A DNA stretch of 41,336 nucleotides from an uncultured Alteromonadaceae bacterium. Lineage in GTDB: Bacteria > Pseudomonadota > Gammaproteobacteria > Enterobacterales > Alteromonadaceae. The DNA is taken from NCBI GenBank assembly GCA_913056495.1, contig CAJXMO010000002.1:303347-344682 (forward strand), given 5' to 3'. The position numbers and the translations under genes are program-made. The notes beneath the pieces were generated by a model. The model searched no databases, was not told where the DNA came from, and saw only the letters and a program-made list of their open reading frames with translations. Positions 1 through 12,324 of this stretch are shown here, one piece after another. How positions within the stretch are numbered: position 1 is the stretch's first letter; each line of letters opens with the position of its first letter.

Positions 1-1
1 C

Positions 2-985
2 GCCGAACTGGATAAGCACAAAGCTCAATCGTTAAACCAAGCTTTAGCTGAATCTGAAAAATCCTTTACCTCTGAAATTGAAATACAGTATCAGGCTACC
101 CAGCAGCATATTGCGGGCAAAGATTGGCTAGCTGCGAGCAAGACTCTCAAGCAAGTCGAAAAAAAATATCCGGATTACAAAGAAACTCAGAGTTTATTAC
201 AGAGTATTAAGATTCAGGGCTCTGCTGATTATTTAGCACAGGCGCAAACCGCATTTGATCAGGAAAAATTTGTCCGGGCAATGGAGCTCGCAGAGCAGAC
301 TTTAGTGATAAACCCGGATGAAAACGCTGCTAGTTTACTTTTAGCGCAAGCTCAAAAAAATAACAGTGCAGATTATTTTATTGAGCAGGCTGAGCTGGCG
401 GAGAAAAGAAAATATTGGATAACTGCCCAGTCTTATTATCAAAAAGCGCTGAAACTTGGCGAAGATGGTGGCCCTATTTTAGCTAAAATTAAACGCGCTA
501 AAATCAACCAAGAGCTTACGCTCATCAGTAAAAGCAATGGTTATTTGGCGGATGGGTATTTATATAAGGCTTATCAGGGATATTTGCAGGCAAAAAAGTT
601 TTCGTTTGCAAAAAATGCGGTTCAGTTAAATGCACTGAAAGTATTTTTGATGGTTAAAATCATGGCTCGTGCGGATAAGCAATTTTTCGAAGATAAATTT
701 GGTAATGCATATTTTTGGTTTGATTTACTAAGCCGAATAGCGGATGACAAAACTGAACTTGTGAGCAAACAAAGTGCCAGCCGGGCGAAAATAAAAGCGC
801 GTTTGCAAGCTGACAAAACGTCACTAGATTATTTTAAAAATGCTCAGGCAGAAAAAGATCCATTGCAAAAAGTTGAGCTATTAAGTAACGCACTGCTGTT
901 TGCCTCAGAGAGAGGGCAAACACAGCTGGTTCAACAATCGAAAGCCGAAATGGCAAAGGCGTTAGCTGACTATAAATTTAACTAA
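2..985 (+). CDS. Helical repeat (TPR-like) protein, 5' end cut by window
   Basis: The reading frame is open from base 2, so the gene begins before the window; the first ATG inside (281) is not a credible start because coding-quality sequence continues upstream in frame. The visible 327 residues are rich in Ala, Lys, Gln, Leu and Glu and form repeated helical pairs with TPR-like spacing (for example AMELAEQTLVINPDENAASL and AQSYYQKALKLGEDG), suggesting a scaffold or assembly role. No signal peptide can be judged without the N-terminus, and no catalytic motif is visible. The gene ends 55 bases before a bidirectional terminator shared with the convergent barrel gene. I do not recognise the specific family; the TPR-like label rests on repeat pattern only. 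Confidence 0.7.
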   Translation, partial: AELDKHKAQSLNQALAESEKSFTSEIEIQYQATQQHIAGKDWLAASKTLKQVEKKYPDYKETQSLLQSIKIQGSADYLAQAQTAFDQEKFVRAMELAEQTLVINPDENAASLLLAQAQKNNSADYFIEQAELAEKRKYWITAQSYYQKALKLGEDGGPILAKIKRAKINQELTLISKSNGYLADGYLYKAYQGYLQAKKFSFAKNAVQLNALKVFLMVKIMARADKQFFEDKFGNAYFWFDLLSRIADDKTELVSKQSASRAKIKARLQADKTSLDYFKNAQAEKDPLQKVELLSNALLFASERGQTQLVQQSKAEMAKALADYKFN

Positions 986-1039
986 AATTAGATTCAGTCA
1001 GTTCAGCTATTAGAATAGTAAAAGCATATAGCTATAAAT

Positions 1040-1066
1040 AAAAAAGCAGCCGAGGCTGCTTTTTTT
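1040..1066. terminator. Bidirectional intrinsic terminator
   Basis: A hairpin with arms AGCAGCC and GGCTGCT around a GA loop is flanked by an A run on the left and a T run on the right, so it can end transcripts from both sides. It lies between the convergent ends of the TPR-like gene and the barrel gene. Confidence 0.9.
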
Positions 1067-1096
1067 ACTGGGTATTTTTAGACAGTGTTTGTCAGG

Positions 1097-1840
1097 TTAG
1101 AAGTGAACTTCCAAACCACCATAGATACCTGAAAACTCTAAATCTGAATAGATACCATCTAAATCATCTAATTCCAGACTAAAGCTGCGATAGCCAAGTT
1201 GGGCACTCATATCCACTGCTAAATTATCGACAAAGGTATAAGCCAGACCCGCCTGGTAATCTGTCATACTGTGATCACCAATAGATAAAATGCTGAAGTC
1301 GCCATAAATTGAAAAACCGGTTAATGGCAAACCAACATTGGCTGCGATATAACCCATAGGGACATAACCACTTAGTTCCTGGGTATCGCTTGCATCACCA
1401 TCACTGACAATAATTTCACCATCTAAACTTTTAACCGTCACCCCAAAATCAAAACTGGCTAGGCCATTGTCCAGCACTTCGTAATATAAAATCAGATCTG
1501 TATTCGATAAATCAGCATCGACTTGAGCCGTGCCTGAGTAGTTTGTGCCGTTAAAGTTAAAGTCAACATTGCCAGCACCAGCTACTTCAAGCTGAGTTTG
1601 GCGTAGTTTAATATTTGGGATAAGTGGCACTGGGTGCTCAAATGCAATATAAAATGAACCCTGAGCATCATCGTCAAAGTTAAAGTTTGCCTGATCGTCT
1701 TGTGCCGTACCAAATTCACCTTCAGGTTCAACTTGCCAGTACTGAGCACCAGCGTACAAACCTAACAGCGTATCTGCTTGTGCAGAACTGGCAACCATAG
1801 CAGCAGCTAATGCGAGTTTAAATGAAGTCAATTTTTTCAT
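1097..1840 (-). CDS. Outer-membrane beta-barrel protein, TIGR04219-like
   Basis: 247 residues. The N-terminus is a Sec signal peptide (MKKLTSFKLALAAAMVASS) with likely cleavage after AQA, just before DTLLGLYAGA. The mature part has alternating polar/apolar strands, Gly and aromatic residues, and ends in VHF, a C-terminal Phe typical of BAM-assembled barrels. The GLYAGAQYW start and the FEHPVPLIPNIKL segment match what I recall of the TIGR04219 outer-membrane family common in Shewanella and Alteromonas. The transported substrate, if any, is unknown. AGGGA five bases upstream supports the start at 1840. It is monocistronic as far as can be seen: it converges on the left-hand gene and lies 249 bases downstream of fadA on the same strand. 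Confidence 0.8.
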   Translation of the reverse strand: MKKLTSFKLALAAAMVASSAQADTLLGLYAGAQYWQVEPEGEFGTAQDDQANFNFDDDAQGSFYIAFEHPVPLIPNIKLRQTQLEVAGAGNVDFNFNGTNYSGTAQVDADLSNTDLILYYEVLDNGLASFDFGVTVKSLDGEIIVSDGDASDTQELSGYVPMGYIAANVGLPLTGFSIYGDFSILSIGDHSMTDYQAGLAYTFVDNLAVDMSAQLGYRSFSLELDDLDGIYSDLEFSGIYGGLEVHF

Positions 1841-2041
1841 GTGTGTCCCTATTGCTTATATTTTATTAACGCTTGGGCTTATCTTAGTCGACTGCGATTT
1901 TTTGACAAGCAGGTTCATAAAATTATCATGTAATAGTTCGCATATTTGCCTACCGACACTGGATTTTTATCTAAATAGACAAGGCACTTATAAAGGTTTT
2001 TAAACTTATATCAATGTATTTGGAAAGCTTCATCAGTGCAT

Positions 2042-2071
2042 CCTAGGCTGCACAATTATGCTTAGCCTAGG
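2042..2071. terminator. Hairpin downstream of fadA
   Basis: Arms CCTAGGCT (2042-2049) and AGCCTAGG (2064-2071) are perfect inverted repeats, with a further GCA/TGC pairing inside the loop. It sits 19 bases past the fadA stop codon, on the fadBA transcript. There is no clear U tract, so it may protect the 3' end or terminate weakly. Confidence 0.5.
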
Positions 2072-2089
2072 TACTTTCCGCTATCTTAA

Positions 2090-5433
<3,344 letters not shown>

Positions 5434-5558
5434 ATTCAGGCTCCTATCAATAGTTTAAATTGAGATAGATTAAGCAGTTTCGGTCTAACAGATACTTGAT
5501 TCAGGGTTACACCAAAGCATAGCATTGGTTACACTATTTCAAGTGTTAATCAGTTTTA

Positions 5559-5586
5559 AGTTTAATCACAAATTTTAAATATTCAA
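5559..5586 (-). promoter_or_regulatory. Candidate fadB promoter
   Basis: Read on the minus strand, TTGAAT (5586-5581) and TAAACT (5564-5559) are separated by 16 bases, each matching the sigma70 consensus at four of six positions. The -35 box falls inside the PsrA-like palindrome. It would give a leader of roughly 120 bases. The match is modest. Confidence 0.35.
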
Positions 5587-5600
5587 ACAAGCGTTTGAAT
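5581..5600. promoter_or_regulatory. PsrA-like operator palindrome
   Basis: ATTCAAAC-AAGC-GTTTGAAT is a perfect 8-bp inverted repeat with a 4-base centre. It fits the published PsrA consensus (CAAAC, 2-4 bases, GTTTG) of fatty-acid-degradation regulons in Pseudomonas and Alteromonadales. It lies between divergent fadB and slt; overlap with a candidate fadB -35 box favours repression of fadBA. No psrA gene is in the window. Confidence 0.7.
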
Positions 5601-5650
5601 TCGCATTCTGTTTGTGGTTAACCCAAATAACGTCAAAGGAACTCGTATTT

Positions 5651-7573
5651 ATGAAATTGGCCGGTTTAGTTTTAGGCGCTATTACCTGGGTTGTCGGATC
5701 CAATTATGCAGTCGCTGAAAGTAAGGATATTGAGCAACAAAGAGAATGGTTTGAAACGGCTGAAGCGGACGTTAAAAAAGGCAGCTACCAGGCCGTAGAG
5801 GCTTGGCGAAAAAAGCTGGGCGATTATCCGTTATTTCCGTATGTGGAATTGGCTTATTTAAAAAATCATGCTTTTTTAGCCAATAAAGACAGAATTCGTA
5901 ATTTTTTAGATGTCTACGAAGGCACGCCACTTGAATGGCCGCTGCGTGAAAAATGGTTAACCTATTTGGCCAGGCAGAATAAACCTTTATTATTTATTAA
6001 TGATTTTAAGCCAACCTCCAGTGCAACACTGAACTGCCAATATCTGGAGTTTGAATTAGCCATAGGGGCCAAAATTGAAAACCTGGCAAAGCAAATTGAA
6101 GATTTGTGGGTCGTTGGAAAATCGCAACCGAAAGCCTGCGACTCCCTGTTTTCAAAATGGCAACAAGCTGGACTGCGCTCTACCGATGTCATTAAGCGCC
6201 GGGTCGTTAAAGCCGCTGATGGCGGTAGTCATACTTTAATCCCTTATTTAACTGGATTGTTACCCGAAAATGAACAAGCTTGGGCGAAGTTGTGGCATGC
6301 CGTTAGACGAGACCCGGCCGTTGTTACTCAGTTAAGCCGTTTTAATAGTCGTTCTCAGGCATATGCCGATATTCAATTTTACGGTAGTAAACGTCTCATT
6401 TGGCGGGCACCGGATACGGCCATTAAACACTGGATTTCTATTGAAGACAGTTTTCCGTTCAGTGCTGAGCAAAGAGACCAGATTTATTATACTTATGCGC
6501 TGGCACTGGCCAGTAAAAGTCATGAACAAGCTCTGACCTGGCTAAACAAAGTGCCGGATCATGCCAAAAACGACAAATTGGTTCACTGGCACCTGGCAAC
6601 TTATTTACGTGAACAGGATTGGGTCAATGTTGCTTCTGTTATTCAGTTATTACCGCAGGAAATGCAACAGGAAGCCATTTATCAATACTGGCTTTCACGT
6701 GCTCAGGATAAGCTTGGCATTGAGCATACAGCGAGCACTCGCTACCTGGAGCTTGCAAAACTACGGCACTACTATGGATTTATGGCCGCTGCGCAAATTA
6801 AAAAGCCTTATCAACTGAATTATAAACCCTATCGTGCCGAGCAGAATATATTGAAAAAACTTGCCAATGCACCGGCAGCTAAGCGAGCTTATGAATTTTT
6901 ACAGGTTGGACGTAAGGTTTCTGCTCGCCGTGAATGGTGGCAGTTTAAACGTACGCTGAGCAAAGACGAACTGGCTGCAGCTGCTTATTTAGCCTATCAG
7001 TGGCAATGGTATGATCAGGCACTCAGAGGTATTTCCCAAGCCGGTTTGTATGACGAAGTGGCGATTCGGTTTCCAAAGGCTTTTTCTGATATTTACGAAA
7101 AATACAGTAAACGAGTTGGGATTGAACCGAGTTTAGCTTATGCAATTTCACGCCGTGAAAGCTCTTTTATGGAAGATGCTTATTCACCGGTTGGCGCTCG
7201 TGGTTTAATGCAACTGATGCCAGCAACGGCCAAAGGCGTGGAAGGTAAAAGGGTCAGCAATCGACGCTTGTATGATGCGCAAACTAACATCCGCTTGGGG
7301 ACTAAATATATCAGCGGACTAATTAAACGTATGGAAAATCAAACCCCGTTGGCGATTGCGTCCTATAACGCAGGCTATAGTCGGGTGTTAAGCTGGTTAC
7401 CCGAAGACAAGGCGGTGCCTCTGGATATCTGGATTGAGAACATACCTTATAGCGAAACCCGCGAATATGTTAAGGCGGTTTTGGCTTATCAGCAGGTTTA
7501 TGAACTCATGTCGACTCAGCCGAAAAATGTATTTTCTGATTTGGTGAGCACGCAAATTACCAAAAATAATTAA
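5651..7573 (+). CDS. slt: Soluble lytic murein transglycosylase (Slt70 type)
   Basis: 640 residues (E. coli Slt 645). A signal peptide (MKLAGLVLGAITWVVGSNYA, cleavage near AVA-ES) exports it to the periplasm. A long superhelical doughnut domain fills roughly residues 25-470, followed by the C-type lysozyme-like domain: catalytic Glu503 in RRESSF, then GARGLMQLMPATA and the NIRLGTKYI and ASYNAG motifs. It cleaves peptidoglycan between MurNAc and GlcNAc to give 1,6-anhydro-muropeptides. An in-frame TTG at 5612 would add 13 residues in front of a complete signal peptide; AAAGGA before the ATG at 5651 decides the start. It stands alone, divergent from fadBA and upstream of mreB. Confidence 0.94.
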   Translation: MKLAGLVLGAITWVVGSNYAVAESKDIEQQREWFETAEADVKKGSYQAVEAWRKKLGDYPLFPYVELAYLKNHAFLANKDRIRNFLDVYEGTPLEWPLREKWLTYLARQNKPLLFINDFKPTSSATLNCQYLEFELAIGAKIENLAKQIEDLWVVGKSQPKACDSLFSKWQQAGLRSTDVIKRRVVKAADGGSHTLIPYLTGLLPENEQAWAKLWHAVRRDPAVVTQLSRFNSRSQAYADIQFYGSKRLIWRAPDTAIKHWISIEDSFPFSAEQRDQIYYTYALALASKSHEQALTWLNKVPDHAKNDKLVHWHLATYLREQDWVNVASVIQLLPQEMQQEAIYQYWLSRAQDKLGIEHTASTRYLELAKLRHYYGFMAAAQIKKPYQLNYKPYRAEQNILKKLANAPAAKRAYEFLQVGRKVSARREWWQFKRTLSKDELAAAAYLAYQWQWYDQALRGISQAGLYDEVAIRFPKAFSDIYEKYSKRVGIEPSLAYAISRRESSFMEDAYSPVGARGLMQLMPATAKGVEGKRVSNRRLYDAQTNIRLGTKYISGLIKRMENQTPLAIASYNAGYSRVLSWLPEDKAVPLDIWIENIPYSETREYVKAVLAYQQVYELMSTQPKNVFSDLVSTQITKNN

Positions 7574-7661
7574 AAACTTATAAACTAAATGCGAGATAGA
7601 CTGTTATGTCGCTGATTTTTGTTTAAAATAGCCAGATTGATGTTGTTATCGTCGATATTTA

Positions 7662-7698
7662 TACCAAGCTATAACAGTTATAAAAATTGAGCTTGGTA
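7662..7698. repeat. Inverted repeat in slt-mreB gap
   Basis: TACCAAGCT (7662-7670) and AGCTTGGTA (7690-7698) are a perfect 9-bp inverted repeat with a 19-base loop. It lies 89 bases after slt and 112 before mreB. It could be the slt transcript end or part of the mreB leader; no U tract follows. Confidence 0.45.
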
Positions 7699-7794
7699 AA
7701 ATGTCGACTAATTTGTGATATCGTATGAGTTTGCTTGCCGAAAGTATGCCTCGTTGGTAAAGTTAGCGGCAATTTCCATCGTTTAGAATTATAA

Positions 7795-8853
<1,059 letters not shown>

Positions 8854-8856
8854 TCA

Positions 8857-8879
8857 GTCGGCTCCGGCCGACTTTTTTT
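8857..8879 (+). terminator. Intercistronic terminator between mreB and mreC
   Basis: GTCGGC (8857-8862), loop TCCG, GCCGAC (8867-8872), then seven Ts. It begins four bases after the mreB stop and ends 16 bases before the mreC ATG. This is a textbook intrinsic terminator inside an operon, so it probably attenuates read-through into mreCD. Confidence 0.85.
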
Positions 8880-8895
8880 ATTGGTCCACAATTTT

Positions 8896-9792
8896 ATGAC
8901 TCCATTATTTGGTAATGGTCCTGCTCCTCAAACTCGTATTTTTATCGCTCTGATCATTTCAGTTGCAATGATTTTTGTTGATCATAAATTAAATGCGTTC
9001 GAACCTGCCAAGGTTTACCTGAACTCTCTGGTAAGCCCCATACTCTATGCGGCTAATTTACCGCAAAAAATTGTTAACTGGTCGAGTGAATCCTTGTCTT
9101 CACGTCAGAATTTGCTGGAAGAAAATGCTAATTTACGTGCTCAATACTTATTATTAAGTGAAAAAGTGCAACGTATGGCTTTTTTAGAACGGGAAAATGA
9201 CAGATTAAGAGCCTTATTAGATTCACCGCTGCGTCAGGATATGCGCAAAATGATCGCTGAAGTTATGTCTGTTGAGAGTAATCCCAACAGTCATCAGGTT
9301 TTAATTAACCGGGGGGCGTTACATGGTGTATTTGAAGGTCAGGCTGTGCTGGATGAAAATGGGATTGTAGGGCAGGTCGTTAATGTTGGTTCACTGACCA
9401 GCCGGGTATTATTGATAACGGATCATACTCATGCTATTCCGGTTCGGGTTGCACGAAACGCTGTACGCAGTATTGCCAGTGGTACTGGCCGTATTGATCG
9501 TATTGAATTGAATTTTGTGCCGCACTCAACGGATATTCAAAAAGGTGATTTATTAATGAGTTCCGGACTGGGCAATCGTTATCCGGAAGGTTACCCGGTC
9601 GCTGAAGTCACCCAGGTGAACTTCAATGAGAGTTTGCCTTTTGCTCAGATTGTAGCCCGGCCTATTGCTTTGCTTGACCGAATTCGTTATTTGTTATTAT
9701 TGTGGCCGCCCACATCAGAGCACAAACCGACTCCGCTTTCCGGGCAAGATAAAAATAAGCCGGTTTCAATTGCTCAACCGGCAGGGGAATAA
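8896..9792 (+). CDS. mreC: Cell-shape protein MreC
   Basis: 298 residues. A short cytoplasmic tail (MTPLFGNGPAPQTR) is followed by one transmembrane helix (about 15-35), a coiled coil (about 60-105, LLEENANLRAQYLLLSEKV) and the periplasmic two-barrel domain, with the family segment VLDENGIVGQVVNVG. MreC links the MreB cytoskeleton to PBP2 and RodA. An in-frame TTG at 8881 lies on the terminator T run and would add five residues; the ATG at 8896 matches the family N-terminus and is preferred, although its ribosome-binding site is weak. mreD begins two bases after its stop codon. Confidence 0.94.
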   Translation: MTPLFGNGPAPQTRIFIALIISVAMIFVDHKLNAFEPAKVYLNSLVSPILYAANLPQKIVNWSSESLSSRQNLLEENANLRAQYLLLSEKVQRMAFLERENDRLRALLDSPLRQDMRKMIAEVMSVESNPNSHQVLINRGALHGVFEGQAVLDENGIVGQVVNVGSLTSRVLLITDHTHAIPVRVARNAVRSIASGTGRIDRIELNFVPHSTDIQKGDLLMSSGLGNRYPEGYPVAEVTQVNFNESLPFAQIVARPIALLDRIRYLLLLWPPTSEHKPTPLSGQDKNKPVSIAQPAGE

Positions 9793-9794
9793 TT

Positions 9795-10268
9795 ATGCGC
9801 TCATATAGCTTAATCGCAATGACCTTATTATTGTCTCTTGTATTGGCGGTAACACCTTTACCCAGCCTGATTGATGCATTCAGGCCAGACTGGGTTTTAT
9901 TAGTTTTAGTCTATTGGTGCATTGCCCTGCCACATAGAATTAATGTTGGAACTGGCTGGTTGTGTGGATTTTTACTGGATATTTTATTAGGCTCAGTATT
10001 AGGCACACATGCATTTATATTAGCTTTTGTTGTTTATATTTGTTCAACCAACTATTTAACGATTAGGAATTTTTCGGTCTGGCAGCAGTCGATCATTATC
10101 GGACTGGTCACCGCATTTTATCATCTGGTCGATTATTGGCTGCAACACTTTTTAACCACTGCTTTTTTTATGCCCGAACTACTTTGGCCAATTTTAACCA
10201 ATACTCTGATCTGGACCGGCATTTTTTATGTGCTGAGAAAATACCGCCGGGCTTTCAGAATAAGGTAA
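9795..10268 (+). CDS. mreD: Rod-shape-determining protein MreD
   Basis: 157 residues (E. coli 162), very hydrophobic, with about five transmembrane helices (for example LIAMTLLLSLVLAVTPLPSL and IGLVTAFYHLVDYWL). The FRPDWVLLVLVYWCIALPHR stretch near residue 30 is the family hallmark. It is an inner-membrane partner of MreC in the elongasome. GGGG upstream supports the ATG at 9795. It is packed between mreC (2-base gap) and maf (1-base gap), so translation is probably coupled. Confidence 0.93.
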   Translation: MRSYSLIAMTLLLSLVLAVTPLPSLIDAFRPDWVLLVLVYWCIALPHRINVGTGWLCGFLLDILLGSVLGTHAFILAFVVYICSTNYLTIRNFSVWQQSIIIGLVTAFYHLVDYWLQHFLTTAFFMPELLWPILTNTLIWTGIFYVLRKYRRAFRIR

Positions 10269-10269
10269 T

Positions 10270-10830
10270 ATGAAAAAAATTTATTTAGCTTCAAAGTCTC
10301 CGCGTCGACGTGAATTGTTGACCCAATTAGGCGTTCAGTTTGATCTGGTTGAAGGCGAGATTGACGAAACACCGTTAGCCGACGAAAGTGCAACTGATTA
10401 TGTGACTCGTCTGGCTTGTGCTAAAGCAAAAGCCGGCTGGTTGAACAGTGCTCAGGACAGAGCTGTACTTGGCTCTGATACTATTGTTGTCTATCAGAAT
10501 CAGTTATTAGGTAAACCCAATCATCAGGCCGATGCGGTCAAAATGTTAAGTCTTTTGTCCGGAAAAACGCATCAAGTGCTAACGGCTGTTTGCCTTCAAA
10601 ATGCTGAGCAGACATTAAGTGAACTTGTGGTCAGTGATGTGACGTTTGCCGAGCTTTCTGAGCCCGAAATCATTGAATACTGGCAAACCGGAGAGCCGGT
10701 TGATAAAGCCGGTAGTTATGCCATACAGGGCATTGGAGGGCAGTTTGTCGTTAATATCAATGGTAGTTATTCGGCTATTGTTGGTTTGCCTTTATATGAA
10801 ACCAAACAACTGTTAGCTCAGTTAAGATAA
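10270..10830 (+). CDS. maf: Maf-family nucleoside triphosphate pyrophosphatase (dTTP/UTP type)
   Basis: 186 residues. Maf proteins hydrolyse modified or non-canonical NTPs to the monophosphate and pyrophosphate; the E. coli homologue in this gene position (YhdE) prefers dTTP and UTP. The signature loop ASKSPRRRELL is at the N-terminus, followed by the conserved segments EGEIDET, GSDTIVV and GKP, and by DKAGSYAIQG. The ATG at 10270 lies one base past the mreD stop, with AAGG inside the mreD tail as ribosome-binding site. The order mreBCD-maf-rng is conserved across gammaproteobacteria, which supports assignment to the YhdE rather than the YceF branch. Confidence 0.92.
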   Translation: MKKIYLASKSPRRRELLTQLGVQFDLVEGEIDETPLADESATDYVTRLACAKAKAGWLNSAQDRAVLGSDTIVVYQNQLLGKPNHQADAVKMLSLLSGKTHQVLTAVCLQNAEQTLSELVVSDVTFAELSEPEIIEYWQTGEPVDKAGSYAIQGIGGQFVVNINGSYSAIVGLPLYETKQLLAQLR

Positions 10831-10848
10831 ACAGGGTTGTAAAATAGC

Positions 10849-12324
10849 ATGAGCGCAGAACTCTTAATTAACATTACACCAACTGAAACCCGTGTCGCTG
10901 TTGTTGAAAATGGCAGCTTACAGGAAGTGCATATCGAAAGGCAGGCTAAACGAGGTCTGGTCGGTAATATTTATAGTGGCAAAGTGAGTCGGGTTTTACC
11001 CGGGATGCAAGCTGCTTTTATTGACATTGGATTAGATAAGGCTGCTTTTTTGCATGCATCTGATATCAGTGTCCATGATGAAATTAAAGATGAAGGTGCC
11101 ATTGATAAAGCCCAGTTACCTGTCCGGGATATTCGGGATTTAGTCAAAGAAGGGCAGGATATTGTTGTACAGGTTGTTAAAGATCCGCTTGGTACAAAAG
11201 GCGCGCGTTTAACCACAGATATTACCATTCCGTCACGGTATTTGGTTTTTATGCCGGATTCAGAGCATGTAGGTGTCTCTCAGCGGGTGGAAAGTGAAAC
11301 AGAAAGAGAGCGTTTAAAAGAGCTAGTCAGCCAGTTTTCGGATGAAAAAGGCAGCTTTATTGTCAGAACTGCAGCAGAGGGTATTGAATCGGCAGAGCTT
11401 GAGCAGGATGCGATCTTTTTACGTCGGGTTTGGAATAAAATTTTAAAACGCAAACAAAGAAGCGGAAAAATTCGCTGTTTGTATGAAGATTTAACGTTAG
11501 CTTTTCGCATACTCAGAGATTTTGTCGGTAGCAAGGTTGAGCGCATTCGGGTGGATTCTAAACTGGCGTTTGATCAGCTACAGGATTTTGTTACTGAATT
11601 TGTGCCTAATCTAAAAAATGTGATTGAATATTATCCGGGTGAGCGTCCCATTTTTGATCTGTTTGATGTTGAAAACGAAATTCAGCGTGCATTAGAAAGA
11701 AAAGTGCAGCTTAAATCAGGTGGTTACCTGATCATTGATCAAACAGAAGCTATGACCACCATTGACATTAATACAGGTGCTTTTGTTGGTCACAGAAACC
11801 TCGAAGATACCATTTTCAATACCAATATTGAGGCTACTCAGGCGATTGCCAGACAACTCAGACTTAGAAATCTGGGGGGGATTATCATCATAGATTTTAT
11901 CGATATGATGGCCGACGATCATAAACGCCGTGTATTACATAGCCTGGAACTTGCGCTATCACATGACAGAACCAAATCGAATATTCATGGATTTTCTGCA
12001 CTCGGGTTGGTTGAAATGACCCGAAAAAGAACCCGTGAAAGTCTGGAACATATCTTATGTGATTCGTGTCATATATGTCAGGGACGTGGTTCGTTAAAAA
12101 CAGCTGAAACCATTTGTTATGAAATATTGCGAGAAGTGGTTAGAGTAAACCGAGCTTATGATGCAGACCGGTTTGTAGTGTATGCCTGTGCATCTGTTTG
12201 TGATTATTTATTAAGTGAAGAGTCACATGCATTAGGTGAACTCGAGGTCTTTATCGGTAAACAAATTAAAGTTCAGGCAGAACCCTTATATGGTCCAGAG
12301 CAATTTGATGTGGTCATGATTTAG
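10849..12324 (+). CDS. rng: Ribonuclease G
   Basis: 491 residues (E. coli 489). It is an endoribonuclease of the RNase E/G family that matures the 5' end of 16S rRNA and cuts some mRNAs. The N-terminal S1 domain lies at about 38-120 (GNIYSGKVSRVLPGMQAAF). The DNase I-like catalytic part has metal-binding Asp306 (TTIDINTGAF) and Asp349 (IIIIDFIDM). The zinc-link is CDSCHICQGRG, with Cys404, Cys407 and Cys410. There is no long disordered C-terminal extension, which separates it from RNase E. The gene ends with TAG sharing its G with the GTG start of yhdP, so the two are translationally coupled. Confidence 0.96.
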   Translation: MSAELLINITPTETRVAVVENGSLQEVHIERQAKRGLVGNIYSGKVSRVLPGMQAAFIDIGLDKAAFLHASDISVHDEIKDEGAIDKAQLPVRDIRDLVKEGQDIVVQVVKDPLGTKGARLTTDITIPSRYLVFMPDSEHVGVSQRVESETERERLKELVSQFSDEKGSFIVRTAAEGIESAELEQDAIFLRRVWNKILKRKQRSGKIRCLYEDLTLAFRILRDFVGSKVERIRVDSKLAFDQLQDFVTEFVPNLKNVIEYYPGERPIFDLFDVENEIQRALERKVQLKSGGYLIIDQTEAMTTIDINTGAFVGHRNLEDTIFNTNIEATQAIARQLRLRNLGGIIIIDFIDMMADDHKRRVLHSLELALSHDRTKSNIHGFSALGLVEMTRKRTRESLEHILCDSCHICQGRGSLKTAETICYEILREVVRVNRAYDADRFVVYACASVCDYLLSEESHALGELEVFIGKQIKVQAEPLYGPEQFDVVMI

